Positions 1 to 7,889 are shown, numbered from the stretch's first letter. The stretch: 21,436 bases of DNA from JBHEKP01 sp041859375 (GCA_041859375.1 JBHEKP010000289.1:1-21436); one strand, 5' to 3'. Notes: generated by a model from the letters alone, not told the origin. Program-made: numbers and translations.

Positions 1-670
1 CCCTGCTGGAAATGTCGGCCCAGGCCAACTCCCACCCCTTGTCCAGATAATATTCGCCGGTTTCTTTCCCCTCCGCCACGTCAATGAGCCGGACGATTCC
101 GGTGCCCCTTGTCTCGTGGGCGGTTTTTTCCGTTAACAGCAGGGTTTTTCCGTCCGGAAAAAAATAATTACAGTTTAGATTCGGCTTGTCTGAAACGAGC
201 CGGGCCTTCCGTTCGCCGTGCTTGTGCACCAGCACGCCCTTTTCGTAAGAGATGACCAGCCCGCTGTTGTCGGGAAGAGGCAGGTAATTGTTGATGTTCC
301 TGACCCCGGCAAGCACGGATTCCCCCGTTTCAACCCCTGTCAGGGGGTCGAGTATGGTGTAGGCAAGATCCAACTCCTTCCGGTTGGCGTCAGTGTTGAT
401 TTCAAGAATACGCCCGCCCGCGTTTATCCAGGTGGTGAAACAGTTGAATTTTGAACCATCCTTTTTCCACCGCAGCACCCCGGTTTTCTCCTCCAGCGCG
501 TATAGGTCTCCGGCGGTGCACACGTACACCAGCCCGGCCTCGGGCGCATGCTCGCACCAGAGTGGCCTGGCCAGGAAAATCTTGTCCGGGGATTCCGTCA
601 GCGGCTGGGCAAGGCCGGTCAACTGGCAAAACCCACAGGTCATGACAAACGCTTGGGTAATCCGCTTCAT
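1..670 (-). CDS. Exported PQQ-like beta-propeller protein (3' end outside window)
   Basis: An open frame of 223 codons reads from an ATG at 670 to the window edge without a stop. A strong AGGAGGGG ribosome site (679-686) lies 8 nt upstream, which fixes the start. The N-terminus (MKRITQAFVMTCGF...GLAQP) looks like a Sec signal peptide with cleavage after GLA. Near residues 46-65 the run VYVCTAGDLYALEEKTG followed by VLRW matches a PQQ-like/WD40-like blade, in which a value is read out and then linked to a Trp. Later stretches (LVISYEKGVLVHKHGE, YFFPDGKTLLLTEKTA) also look like propeller strands. The protein is probably periplasmic or outer-membrane associated. No catalytic residues are visible, so it may be a scaffold or an assembly factor rather than a quinoprotein enzyme. 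It lies on the same strand as the upstream helicase, 150 nt away. The fold class is fairly sure; the role is unknown. Confidence 0.72.
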   Translation of the reverse strand, partial: MKRITQAFVMTCGFCQLTGLAQPLTESPDKIFLARPLWCEHAPEAGLVYVCTAGDLYALEEKTGVLRWKKDGSKFNCFTTWINAGGRILEINTDANRKELDLAYTILDPLTGVETGESVLAGVRNINNYLPLPDNSGLVISYEKGVLVHKHGERKARLVSDKPNLNCNYFFPDGKTLLLTEKTAHETRGTGIVRLIDVAEGKETGEYYLDKGWELAWADISSR

Positions 671-713
671 TTCAACAACCCCTCCTGTTTTACCCATACA
701 ACGAAGCGTTGCT

Positions 714-742
714 AGCATACAGCGACGGCGGGAGTGTGGAAA
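714..742 (-). promoter_or_regulatory. Candidate promoter for the beta-propeller gene
   Basis: On the minus strand TTTCCA (737-742) and TATGCT (714-719) are separated by 17 nt, with a 4/6 match to each sigma-70 hexamer. The -35 half lies within a near-palindrome, TGGAAA-AA-TTTCCA (737-750). The box sits about 45 nt before the start codon, so the mRNA would include the ribosome site. Confidence 0.35.
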
Positions 743-765
743 AATTTCCATTCCGTCCCGTTTCC

Positions 766-787
766 GCACGGGCAAACCGCCCCGTGC
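766..787 (-). terminator. Hairpin after the helicase gene, weak terminator
   Basis: GCACGGG (766-772) and CCCGTGC (781-787) form a perfect 7-bp stem with an 8-nt loop, starting 34 nt beyond the helicase stop. There is no T-tract directly after it on the minus strand; a TTTTT run comes about 20 nt later. It could be a weak or Rho-assisted terminator, or only mRNA structure. Confidence 0.33.
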
Positions 788-820
788 AGGCGCGGACAGG
801 ACTACGGGCAGGGAAGGGAA

Positions 821-2533
821 TCAGACCGCCGCGCCGTCCCCGTTCCCGGCGAGCACCTCCTCATCGGAGACGATTTCGTAGCGGTAGCCCTGCTCGGTGA
901 GGAAAAGCTGCCGCTTCACGCTGAAATCCTGGTCGCAGGTGTCGCGGGTGACGAGGGAGTAGAAGCGGGCGACCATGTTCGAGTCACTTTTCGGGCGTAG
1001 GATGCGGCCGAGGCGCTGGGCCTCCTCCTGGCGCGAGCCGAAAGTGCCCGACACCTGGATGGCCACGTTTGCGTCGGGCAGGTCAATGGCGAAATTGGCC
1101 ACCTTCGACACGATGAGCAGCTTGATTTCGCCCGTGCGGAAGGCCTGGTAGAGCTTCTCCCGCTCGCGCACCGCAGTGCTGCCGGTGATGATGGGCGCCT
1201 TGAAGTGCTTGGAAAGCACCTTCAACTGGTCCAGAAACTGGCCGATGATCAGGACGTTGTCGTCCTTGTGCCGTTCCACGAGGGTCTCGCAGAGGCTAAT
1301 CTTGGAGGCGTTCGTGGAGGCGATGCGGTACTTGTTCCGTTTCGGCGCCACGGCGTACTGGTAGCGGGCCTCCCCGGGCAGGCGCACGCGCACCTCGGTG
1401 CAGAGCGCCTGGGCGATCCATCCCTGTTTTTCCAGCACCTTCCAGGGCACATCGTACTTCTTCGGGCCGATGAGGCTGAACACGTCGTCCTCGCGCGCGT
1501 CCTCGCGCACGAGCGTGGCGGTGAGGCCGAGCCGCCGCCGCGCCTGGAGCGAGGCCGTGGCGCGGAACACCGGCGCGGGGAGGAGGTGCACCTCGTCATA
1601 GACGATGAGGCCCCAGCTTCCCTGGTCGAAGAGGGAGAAGTGGATGAAGTCGCTGTCCTTGGTCTTGCGGTAGGTGAGCACCTGGTAGGTGGCGATGGTG
1701 ACCGGGCAGATGTTCTTGGAGTCGCCGCTGTACTCGCCCACATCCCCGTCCTGGAGCGTCGTCTTGTCCAGCAGCTCCGCCTTCCACTGGCGCAGCGCCA
1801 CGGTGTTCGTGGTCAGGATGAGGGTGTGCGTCTTCGCCGCGGCGATGGCGCCGATGGCCACGATGGTTTTTCCCGCGCCGCAGGGCAGCACCACCACGCC
1901 GCTGCCGCCCCGGTTGGAGCCGCCCGCGTAGAAGGCGTCCACCGACTCGCGCTGGTACCTGCGCAGCCCGAAGGGCCGTCCGGAAAGGCACTGCTCCCGC
2001 AGTTCCACCTCCAGCGGCGCGCCCTCCACATAGCCCGCCAGATCCTCCGCCGGAAAGCCGATCTTGACCAGGGCGCACTTCACGTTGCCCCGCTCCTCCG
2101 GCTTGACGAATATCCGTTTTCCGTCCGGCGATCCCATGATGTAGGGCTGGAGCTGCTTCTGGTGGAGCAGTTCCACGATGAGCATGGTGTCGTCCGACTC
2201 CAGCACCAGCCTGCCGTCCAGGTGGCGGTAGAGTTTCAACCGCCCGTAGCGCGCCACCGTGTCACGGATTTCCGTGATGATGTTCTGGGGAATCTCGTAC
2301 TTGCTGTATTTTTCCAGGCTTTCCGTGATTTCCGCCGCCGTCATCCCGGAGGCCGCCGCGTTCCAGAGGGAAAGCGCCGTGATCCGGTAGGTGTGGATGT
2401 GCTCGGGCGACTTCACCAGCTCGGCGAAGGTGGCCAGGCTGTCGCGGGCGTCCTCAAAGGCCGGGCCGTCCGTCTCCAAAAGGATGCTGCGGTCCGACTG
2501 CACAATCATGGGTTTGTCGTCGCGTGTGGTCAT
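821..2533 (-). CDS. XPB/Rad25-type DNA helicase
   Basis: A 570-residue superfamily-2 helicase of the XPB class, presumed to be an ATP-driven DNA translocase acting in DNA repair. Residues 10-110 match the helical XPB N-terminal region, and 115-195 cover the damage-recognition-like domain. Walker A is PCGAGKT (217-223) and the DEVH box is at 313-316. The RED motif that marks XPB follows in GLTATLVRED (343-345). Motif VI is QRLGRILRP (506-514). An in-frame start at 2704 would overlap the divergent lipoprotein gene and add a non-conserved stretch, so the ATG at 2533 is chosen. It has no Shine-Dalgarno site but has a -10-like box 7 nt upstream, suggesting a leaderless mRNA. Bacterial XPB occurs sporadically (for example in Mycobacterium and Treponema). 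No partner nuclease such as Bax1 lies adjacent. The family call is firm; the cellular role is inferred. Confidence 0.93.
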   Translation of the reverse strand: MTTRDDKPMIVQSDRSILLETDGPAFEDARDSLATFAELVKSPEHIHTYRITALSLWNAAASGMTAAEITESLEKYSKYEIPQNIITEIRDTVARYGRLKLYRHLDGRLVLESDDTMLIVELLHQKQLQPYIMGSPDGKRIFVKPEERGNVKCALVKIGFPAEDLAGYVEGAPLEVELREQCLSGRPFGLRRYQRESVDAFYAGGSNRGGSGVVVLPCGAGKTIVAIGAIAAAKTHTLILTTNTVALRQWKAELLDKTTLQDGDVGEYSGDSKNICPVTIATYQVLTYRKTKDSDFIHFSLFDQGSWGLIVYDEVHLLPAPVFRATASLQARRRLGLTATLVREDAREDDVFSLIGPKKYDVPWKVLEKQGWIAQALCTEVRVRLPGEARYQYAVAPKRNKYRIASTNASKISLCETLVERHKDDNVLIIGQFLDQLKVLSKHFKAPIITGSTAVREREKLYQAFRTGEIKLLIVSKVANFAIDLPDANVAIQVSGTFGSRQEEAQRLGRILRPKSDSNMVARFYSLVTRDTCDQDFSVKRQLFLTEQGYRYEIVSDEEVLAGNGDGAAV

Positions 2534-2540
2534 GGCCGCG

Positions 2541-2550
2541 AGTGTAGCAA
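2541..2550 (-). promoter_or_regulatory. Extended -10-like box of the helicase gene
   Basis: TTGCTACACT on the minus strand ends exactly 7 nt before the helicase ATG, so transcription would start at or next to the A of the start codon. The same 10-mer occurs upstream of the ferredoxin reductase gene (11583-11592). No convincing -35 hexamer is seen. Confidence 0.45.
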
Positions 2551-2593
2551 ATGCGCGGCCCCCGCCGCACCCGAACACCGTGAAAATGTGTCC

Positions 2594-2623
2594 TTGCGCG
2601 GCGGGGGCGCGGAAATATATGAT
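2594..2623 (+). promoter_or_regulatory. Candidate promoter for the small lipoprotein gene
   Basis: TTGCGC (2594-2599) and TATGAT (2618-2623) are 18 nt apart in the 152-nt divergent spacer. The predicted start near 2630 gives a 5' leader of about 55 nt that contains the GAGGAG ribosome site at 2672-2677. Confidence 0.42.
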
Positions 2624-2685
2624 TTCAGGGGTTCCGGCGTTCGGGACTGTTGCGGAAGCGTGTTTGAAAACGAGGAGACTCACCC

Positions 2686-3114
2686 ATGACGAAACGTGTT
2701 GCATGGTGCGCGGCGCTTTGCCTTGTGATGGCGCTTGTGGCGGCGGGCTGCGCCACCACCGGCGGCGGAAAAAGCCCCGAAGAGCAGATTAAGGACCAGG
2801 TCGCCGCGTGGAAGACCGCCTTTGAGGCCGGCGACGTGGACGGCGTGATGAAGTCCTTCTCCGAGAAGTTTGAGCACTACGACTGGCAGGACAAGGCCGG
2901 CGCGAAGGAATTCATCGCCGAGGCCAAGGACATGGGCTATCTTGACGGCGTGACCGTCGGCACCGACGAGATGGAAATCAAGCTCGAAGGCGACAAGGCC
3001 ACCGTGTATCCCATCGACATCTCCGGCTCCTTCGGCTCGGTCACCCTTGAGCTGACGATGGCCAAAGAGGCCGCGGGCTGGCTGGTGGTCGGCCTGGACG
3101 CGGCGGGCCTGTAA
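2686..3114 (+). CDS. Small lipoprotein, possibly NTF2/SnoaL-like
   Basis: A 142-residue predicted lipoprotein. MTKR is followed by a hydrophobic stretch and the lipobox VAAGC, with lipidated Cys22, and then a short flexible TTGGG linker. The mature part begins with an amphipathic helix (EEQIKDQVAAWKTAFEAGDV) followed by a pattern of helices and strands. A helix of this form (xxWxxAFEAGDVDGVMxxF) is typical of the NTF2-like/DUF4440 cone fold, where a pocket binds a small ligand or the domain oligomerises. No catalytic residues stand out. A GAGGAG site 8 nt upstream supports the start. The gene forms a single transcription unit ended by a strong terminator. The lipoprotein call is firm; the fold is a moderate inference and the function is unknown. 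Confidence 0.8.
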   Translation: MTKRVAWCAALCLVMALVAAGCATTGGGKSPEEQIKDQVAAWKTAFEAGDVDGVMKSFSEKFEHYDWQDKAGAKEFIAEAKDMGYLDGVTVGTDEMEIKLEGDKATVYPIDISGSFGSVTLELTMAKEAAGWLVVGLDAAGL

Positions 3115-3136
3115 TCCAACCATCCCAGTGATTTCC

Positions 3137-3173
3137 GGGACGGCCGGCCTTGGTCCGGCCGTCCCTTTATTTT
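3137..3173 (+). terminator. Strong intrinsic terminator
   Basis: A perfect 11-bp GC-rich stem (3137-3147 with 3155-3165) with a 7-nt loop is followed by TTTATTTT (3166-3173). It lies 22 nt after the lipoprotein stop. It ends only 24 nt before the M20 dipeptidase start, leaving little room for a separate promoter. Confidence 0.88.
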
Positions 3174-3196
3174 CAAGCATTACCGGAGATTAGATC

Positions 3197-4573
3197 ATGA
3201 CGCCGTCCGAAAAGGCCGCAGCGCTGGCAGGAGAGCGCGAGTCCGCCATCCTGGAACAGTACGCCGAAATCCTGCGCATTCCCAGCGTGTCCACCCTGCC
3301 GGAGCACCGGGGGGATGTGCGCCGCATGGCGGAATGGCTGGCGAATGAACTCACGCGCCTTGGCATGACCCGTGTGGAACTCTTTGAGACACCCGGCCAC
3401 CCCATTGTCTACGCCGAATGGCTCGGTGCGCCGGGAAAGCCCACCGTGCTGGTCTACGGCCATTACGACGTGCAGCCCGTGGACCCCGTGGACGAGTGGG
3501 ACAGCGGCCCCTTCGCGGCGGAGGTGCGCGGCGAACACATCTACGCGCGGGGCGCTTCGGACATGAAGGGCCAGATTTTTGCCCAGATAAAGGCGATGGA
3601 ATGCCTGCGCGACGCGGGCAGCGCGTGGCCGGTGAACGTGAAGTACCTGCTGGAGGGCGAGGAGGAAATCGGCTCGCTCAACCTGCCCGCCTTCATGGAC
3701 GCGCACCGCGAACTGCTCGCCTGCGACGCCGTGCTCAACTGTGACGCGGGCATCCACGGGCCGGACGCGCCCGCCATTGTCTACGCGCTGCGCGGGCTGG
3801 CCTACTTCGAGATTGAGCTGCGCGCCAACGGGCGCGACCTGCACAGCGGCATGTTCGGCGGTTCCGTGCGCAACCCTATCCATGTGCTGGCCGAGCTCAT
3901 TGCGGGCATGCACGACGAACACGGCAGGGTCACCCTGCCCGGCTTTTATGACAAGGTGCGCCCCCTCTCGGACGAGGAGCGCGCGCTGCTCGCGGAGGTT
4001 CCCTACAACGACGGGCAGTGGCTTGCCATGACCGGCGGCTCGGCCCTGTACGGCGAGGAGGGGTTCTCCACCGTGGAGCGCGTGGGCGCCCGGCCCACGC
4101 TGGATGTGAACGGCGTCTGGGGCGGATTCACCGGCGAGGGAGCGAAGACCGTGCTGCCCGCCCGCGCCTGGGCCAAACTGTCCACCCGCCTCGTGCCCGA
4201 CCAGAAACCGGAGGACATCGAGGCGATGCTCCGGGCCTATGTGGCGTCGCGCCTGCCGGAGGGAATCTCCTGGGCGCTCACCATCCATTCGCTGGGGCCG
4301 GGCGCGGTCATGGACCGCACCTCGCCCTTCATGCGCGCCGCCGTCGCCGCCCTGAAGGAAGTCTTTGGCCGCGACCCGCTTTTCAAGCGGGAGGGCGGCA
4401 GCGTGCCCGTGGTGGGCCTGTTCCAGGAGAAGCTCGGCGTGGACTCCATCATGCTCGGCTTCGCCCTGCCCGACGACGGCATCCACGGCCCCAATGAAAA
4501 GCAGCACCTGCCCACCTTATTCCGGGGCATTGAAGCCTACATACGGTACATGGCGCTGCTTGGGGAAATGTGA
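3197..4573 (+). CDS. M20 family metallodipeptidase
   Basis: A 458-residue cytosolic di-zinc peptidase of the M20 (carnosinase/CNDP-like) branch, expected to hydrolyse dipeptides or short peptides. The metal and catalytic set is complete: H89 and D91 in YGHYDVQP, D122 in ARGASDMKG, the catalytic and metal-binding glutamates E155/E156 in LLEGEEEIGS, D183 in NCDAG and H430 in GIHGPNEKQHLP. RDLHSGMFGG (H216) starts the lid/dimerisation domain. There is no signal peptide. A GGAG site at about 3185-3188 lies 8 nt before the ATG. Length and motif order are normal for the family. It may act with the amino-acid symporter further downstream in peptide scavenging, but the two are not in one operon. Substrate specificity cannot be read from the sequence. 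Confidence 0.94.
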   Translation: MTPSEKAAALAGERESAILEQYAEILRIPSVSTLPEHRGDVRRMAEWLANELTRLGMTRVELFETPGHPIVYAEWLGAPGKPTVLVYGHYDVQPVDPVDEWDSGPFAAEVRGEHIYARGASDMKGQIFAQIKAMECLRDAGSAWPVNVKYLLEGEEEIGSLNLPAFMDAHRELLACDAVLNCDAGIHGPDAPAIVYALRGLAYFEIELRANGRDLHSGMFGGSVRNPIHVLAELIAGMHDEHGRVTLPGFYDKVRPLSDEERALLAEVPYNDGQWLAMTGGSALYGEEGFSTVERVGARPTLDVNGVWGGFTGEGAKTVLPARAWAKLSTRLVPDQKPEDIEAMLRAYVASRLPEGISWALTIHSLGPGAVMDRTSPFMRAAVAALKEVFGRDPLFKREGGSVPVVGLFQEKLGVDSIMLGFALPDDGIHGPNEKQHLPTLFRGIEAYIRYMALLGEM

Positions 4574-4616
4574 GGCCGGGAAACTAGGTGCTTTTATATG
4601 AACGGGGGGGAGGCCG

Positions 4617-4622
4617 TATAAT
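4617..4622 (+). promoter_or_regulatory. TATAAT box placed for a leaderless acylase mRNA
   Basis: A perfect TATAAT lies 7 nt before the ATG at 4630, so the first transcribed base would be at or next to the start codon. The upstream region holds only AT-rich steps near 4592-4599 and no clear -35. An alternative ATG at 4621 overlaps the box. Confidence 0.5.
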
Positions 4623-4629
4623 GCGGGTT

Positions 4630-7600
4630 ATGACTCGCACGAGGGTGACACCGGGACCGGCATGTGTTTTGGCGGCGCTTGCGCTTTGCTTTGCCGTGCC
4701 TTCCGTTCCCGCCCAGGAAACCGGCGCGCCCGCCGACCTCTGGCGTCAGGCCACGCTCTACCGGGACACCTGGGGCGTGCCCCACGTCTATGCCGACACG
4801 CCGCTCGCGCTGGGCTTTGCCTTTGGTTACGCCCAGGCGGAGGATCAGCTTGAGTCCATCCTGATGGCCTACCGCATGGTCAACGGCCGTTTGGCCTCGC
4901 TGCTGGGCGAGGCGTTCGCGGAATCCGACGCATTTTCCCTGAAAATGGGCCATGCCCGGCTGGCGGAGGCCGCGCTGGCCCAGGCGGATCCCGTCACCCG
5001 CGACCTCTGCGAGGGTTTTGCGCTGGGCATCAACGCGTGGCTGGTGGATCATCCGGACCGCGCCCCGGCCTGGGCCGACGGCGCGCGGCCGGCGGATGTG
5101 CTTGCCCTGTGGCACGCGTTCCTGATGAGCTTTGCCCCCTTCGACGCGCCCGGCCCCTACCGCCGCCCCCCGGCGATGGAAACGGGCAACGCCTGGGCCA
5201 TGGCCCCTTCGCGCACCACGGAGGGCGCGGCCGTGCTGGTCATCAACCCGCACCAGTATTATGACGGCCCCTTCCAGTGGTACGAGGCGCATCTGACCCT
5301 GGGCGACATGGCCGTGTACGGGGTGACCCTGCGCGGATTGCCGGTCATCGTGCAGGGCTGCAACGGCGCGGTGGGCTGGGGAATCACGCCGAGCGCGCCC
5401 GACTTCGCCGACCTGTTCATTGAGCAGTTGGGGGGCGCGGCGGCGGGCGCGGACCCGAAGTCGATCAGGAAAAACCCGGAAATCCAGGTCCAGACAGACG
5501 CGCTCATGCTGCTGGAGTACATGTCCCAGGCGCAGCCCTATTATGTGAACACCGGCGGCGCGCTGGAGGAGCGCTTCACCCCGGCATACATCGGCCCGCG
5601 CGGCCCCGTCTTTGAGGACAAGGCGGGGGGGCTGCTCTCCTGGCGCATCGGAGGTTACTATGATTTCGGGGGGCTCCGCCAGTTGGTGGAAATGGGCCGC
5701 GCCCAGAACCTGGCCATGTTCCAGGAGGCCCTGCGCATGCGGCAGCTGCCCTGCTTCCACATCGTTTACGCCGACCGCGAGGGCAGCATCTTTTACCTGT
5801 ACAACCTCAACGCGGGCGCGCGCGCCGAAACGCCGGAACTGCCCGGCGGTCCGCAGCCCGGCCAGGAACCGCTCCGCTGGGACCGCCCACTGCCCGCCGA
5901 CCTGGACATGTTCGCCTGGGCGGAGCCGGTGCCCTCCGAGGCGCTTCCGGCGGTTGTGAACCCCGAATCCGGCTATGTGCAGGCCTGCGGCAACCCGCCC
6001 TGGACCGCCACCGAGGGGACTGACCTGAACCCCGCCAACTGGCCCTCCTGGATTTCCCGGGACGGGGACGGCTACCGGGCGCGGCGGGCGAGGCAGTTGC
6101 TGCGCACGGGGCAGCGCTCCTTCCGTGACAACCAGTCCATGATCTTCGACACGGTGACACCCGCCGCCATGGATGCGGTGCCCGCGCTGCTGGCCATCGC
6201 CGACGCGCGCCCCGATCTGGTGCAGACCGCCCACCCCGATCTCCTCGGCGGCCTTGACCTGCTGCGGGAATGGAACTTTGTGGCGGACACCAACTCCGCC
6301 GCCATGACGTATTTTCATGTCTGGTGGGCGCTTTTCAGGGCATTTGCCGCCCCCGCGGCGGTTTCCGACAGGGACCTTCACGCCGCGCTCGCCGCCAACA
6401 CGCCGCTGGCGCAGGAAACCGCCGTGCGCGCCGCCGCGGATGCCGCGCGGACACTGCGCAACGAGTTTCAGTCCATGAGCGTGCCCTGGGGCGATGTCCA
6501 CCGGCTCCGGCGGGGCAGCCGCGACGAGGCTGTTCCCGGCGCGGCCTCCGGCGAGCCGCTCATGCTTTTCTCCGATCAAATCTACGATCAGGGCAAATGG
6601 CGGGCCTCCTATGGATTCGGATTCGCCATGGCCGTTCAGTTTGGCGAACAGCCGGACGTGGTGACCCTTTCCCCGTTCGGCGCGTCGGACAACCCGCAGT
6701 CGCCCCATTTCTCCGATCAGATGGATCTGCTGCTGGAGCGGCGCTTCAAGCCCGCGCGCCTTGACACCCCCTCGGTGATGCGCCATGCGGAATACGCCCA
6801 GGGCGCCGAGGTCACCCTGCTGCCCATGGGCGTGTCGGGCATGTTCACCTTCCGCGCCAACGCGCCGATGCAGGCGCGCCTGTCCACGGGAGCGGCACCG
6901 CCCGAGGCGCCGCCCGAGGGGTATGTCCCCTTCACGCTGTATGTGAAGCCGGAGCGGGCGCCCCAGGGCTTGGCCACCCGGCTGGAGGTGTCCATGCGGG
7001 TTCCCGAAAGTGTGTGCGCCCCGGAGCGCCTCACCGAACTGGCCCTCTTTGCATACGAGGAGGGGCTGGGCTGGTACCAGGCGGAAAACCAGCAGATGGA
7101 TCCGCAGACCCGCGTGTTCCAGGCGGCGCAGAATGTGGTGGGCGCCTGCTATGCCGTGCTCGGTCCCGCCGGGGCGTTTACCGCCCCGCAGGAGACGCCC
7201 GAAGGGGTGGATGACGACGCCGCAACCGAGGGGCCGAAGGGCATAGACGTGCTCCTGCAGGGAAAGGCCCTGCCCAGGCCGGTGGCGACCGGGAAGGGCA
7301 CCTTCAAGTTTGAGCGTCTGGACAAGGACAAGGAGCCCGGTGCGGAAGCGGAAACGGACACCTCCCCGCAGGAGGAGGGGAAAACCTTCAAGTTTGAGCG
7401 TCATGATCAGCCGCCGGGGGGGCAGAAGGGGGAAAGGCAGCATTTGCCCATGCCGGAGATTCCCGGTTACCGATTTGGCCGGGGCATTCCCAACCCCTTC
7501 GCCGGGGACGCGGAGGTGTTGAAGCAAAAGCCGGGGCGCATCTTCAAACTGGAGCGGCTGGACGCGCCCCAGGTGCCGGGCGCTCCCGAAGCCCCGGCTC

Positions 7601-7884
7601 CGGAAGAGAAGGCGGGGGACAATGCCGCCGCGTCTGCCCCGTCCGCGCCCCAAACGCCAACCCCTGAGGCAAAGGACGCCGAACCCCAAAAGACCCCCGC
7701 GCCGGAAGAGGAGAAAGTGAGGAAGAACTTCAACACCAAGGTGGAACTGCCCCCAAACATTCCCCGCGATCCCAATTTTGTTTTCGGTCCCGCCTTCCGG
7801 GAGGAGCAGTCCAAGGGCCAGCCCGCCGGGGGTGATGCGCCTAAAAAGGGCACATTCAAGATGGAGCGCCTGGACAAGAAGTAG
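4630..7884 (+). CDS. Exported penicillin-acylase-family protein with repeat-bearing tail
   Basis: 1084 residues from the ATG at 4630. MTRTRV, a hydrophobic core and a VPAQ cleavage site form a Sec signal peptide. Residues about 35-800 follow the penicillin/AHL acylase (Ntn hydrolase) fold: DTWGVPHVYADT, GFAYAQAEDQ-like GYAQAEDQ, PHQYYDG, WYEAHL, GLPVIVQGCNGAVGWG and DFADLFIEQL. The expected G-S-N-x-W nucleophile motif reads T-G-N-A-W (185-189), so the autocatalytic Ser is absent. The usual Asn motif (QNxN..PPW) reads QACGNPPW (451-458). Unless an unusual residue substitutes, it may not mature or hydrolyse amides. From about residue 860 a Pro/Ala/Glu-rich disordered tail carries four copies of a G-x-x-F-K-x-E-R-x-D motif. 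Alternative starts are 4621 and GTG 4588. The family is firm; activity is doubtful. The next gene converges 5 nt away. Confidence 0.9.
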   Translation: MTRTRVTPGPACVLAALALCFAVPSVPAQETGAPADLWRQATLYRDTWGVPHVYADTPLALGFAFGYAQAEDQLESILMAYRMVNGRLASLLGEAFAESDAFSLKMGHARLAEAALAQADPVTRDLCEGFALGINAWLVDHPDRAPAWADGARPADVLALWHAFLMSFAPFDAPGPYRRPPAMETGNAWAMAPSRTTEGAAVLVINPHQYYDGPFQWYEAHLTLGDMAVYGVTLRGLPVIVQGCNGAVGWGITPSAPDFADLFIEQLGGAAAGADPKSIRKNPEIQVQTDALMLLEYMSQAQPYYVNTGGALEERFTPAYIGPRGPVFEDKAGGLLSWRIGGYYDFGGLRQLVEMGRAQNLAMFQEALRMRQLPCFHIVYADREGSIFYLYNLNAGARAETPELPGGPQPGQEPLRWDRPLPADLDMFAWAEPVPSEALPAVVNPESGYVQACGNPPWTATEGTDLNPANWPSWISRDGDGYRARRARQLLRTGQRSFRDNQSMIFDTVTPAAMDAVPALLAIADARPDLVQTAHPDLLGGLDLLREWNFVADTNSAAMTYFHVWWALFRAFAAPAAVSDRDLHAALAANTPLAQETAVRAAADAARTLRNEFQSMSVPWGDVHRLRRGSRDEAVPGAASGEPLMLFSDQIYDQGKWRASYGFGFAMAVQFGEQPDVVTLSPFGASDNPQSPHFSDQMDLLLERRFKPARLDTPSVMRHAEYAQGAEVTLLPMGVSGMFTFRANAPMQARLSTGAAPPEAPPEGYVPFTLYVKPERAPQGLATRLEVSMRVPESVCAPERLTELALFAYEEGLGWYQAENQQMDPQTRVFQAAQNVVGACYAVLGPAGAFTAPQETPEGVDDDAATEGPKGIDVLLQGKALPRPVATGKGTFKFERLDKDKEPGAEAETDTSPQEEGKTFKFERHDQPPGGQKGERQHLPMPEIPGYRFGRGIPNPFAGDAEVLKQKPGRIFKLERLDAPQVPGAPEAPAPEEKAGDNAAASAPSAPQTPTPEAKDAEPQKTPAPEEEKVRKNFNTKVELPPNIPRDPNFVFGPAFREEQSKGQPAGGDAPKKGTFKMERLDKK
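7294..7875 (+). repeat. Four-copy FKxERLD peptide repeat in the acylase tail
   Basis: Four copies of a 10-codon unit lie at 7294-7323 (KGTFKFERLD), 7378-7407 (GKTFKFERHD), 7534-7563 (GRIFKLERLD) and 7846-7875 (KGTFKMERLD). They are unevenly spaced in Pro/Ala/Glu-rich sequence. Synonymous differences between copies indicate conservation at the protein level. The last copy ends three codons before the stop. It looks like a short linear binding motif. Confidence 0.85.
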
Positions 7885-7889
7885 GACGG

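Noticed and set aside
1205..2689. 494-codon open frame on the plus strand
   Set aside because: Antisense shadow of the XPB helicase. It has low-complexity Ala/Val/His/Arg composition and no motif, and the opposite frame holds all helicase motifs.
2534..2704. Upstream extension of the helicase to a start at 2704
   Set aside because: It would overlap the lipoprotein start, add 57 residues with no XPB similarity, and ignore the -10 box at 2541-2546.
4594..7689. 1031-codon open frame on the minus strand
   Set aside because: It is the antisense shadow of the acylase gene in high-GC DNA. The translation is His/Arg/Gly-rich without any domain, while the plus frame has a signal peptide and acylase motifs.
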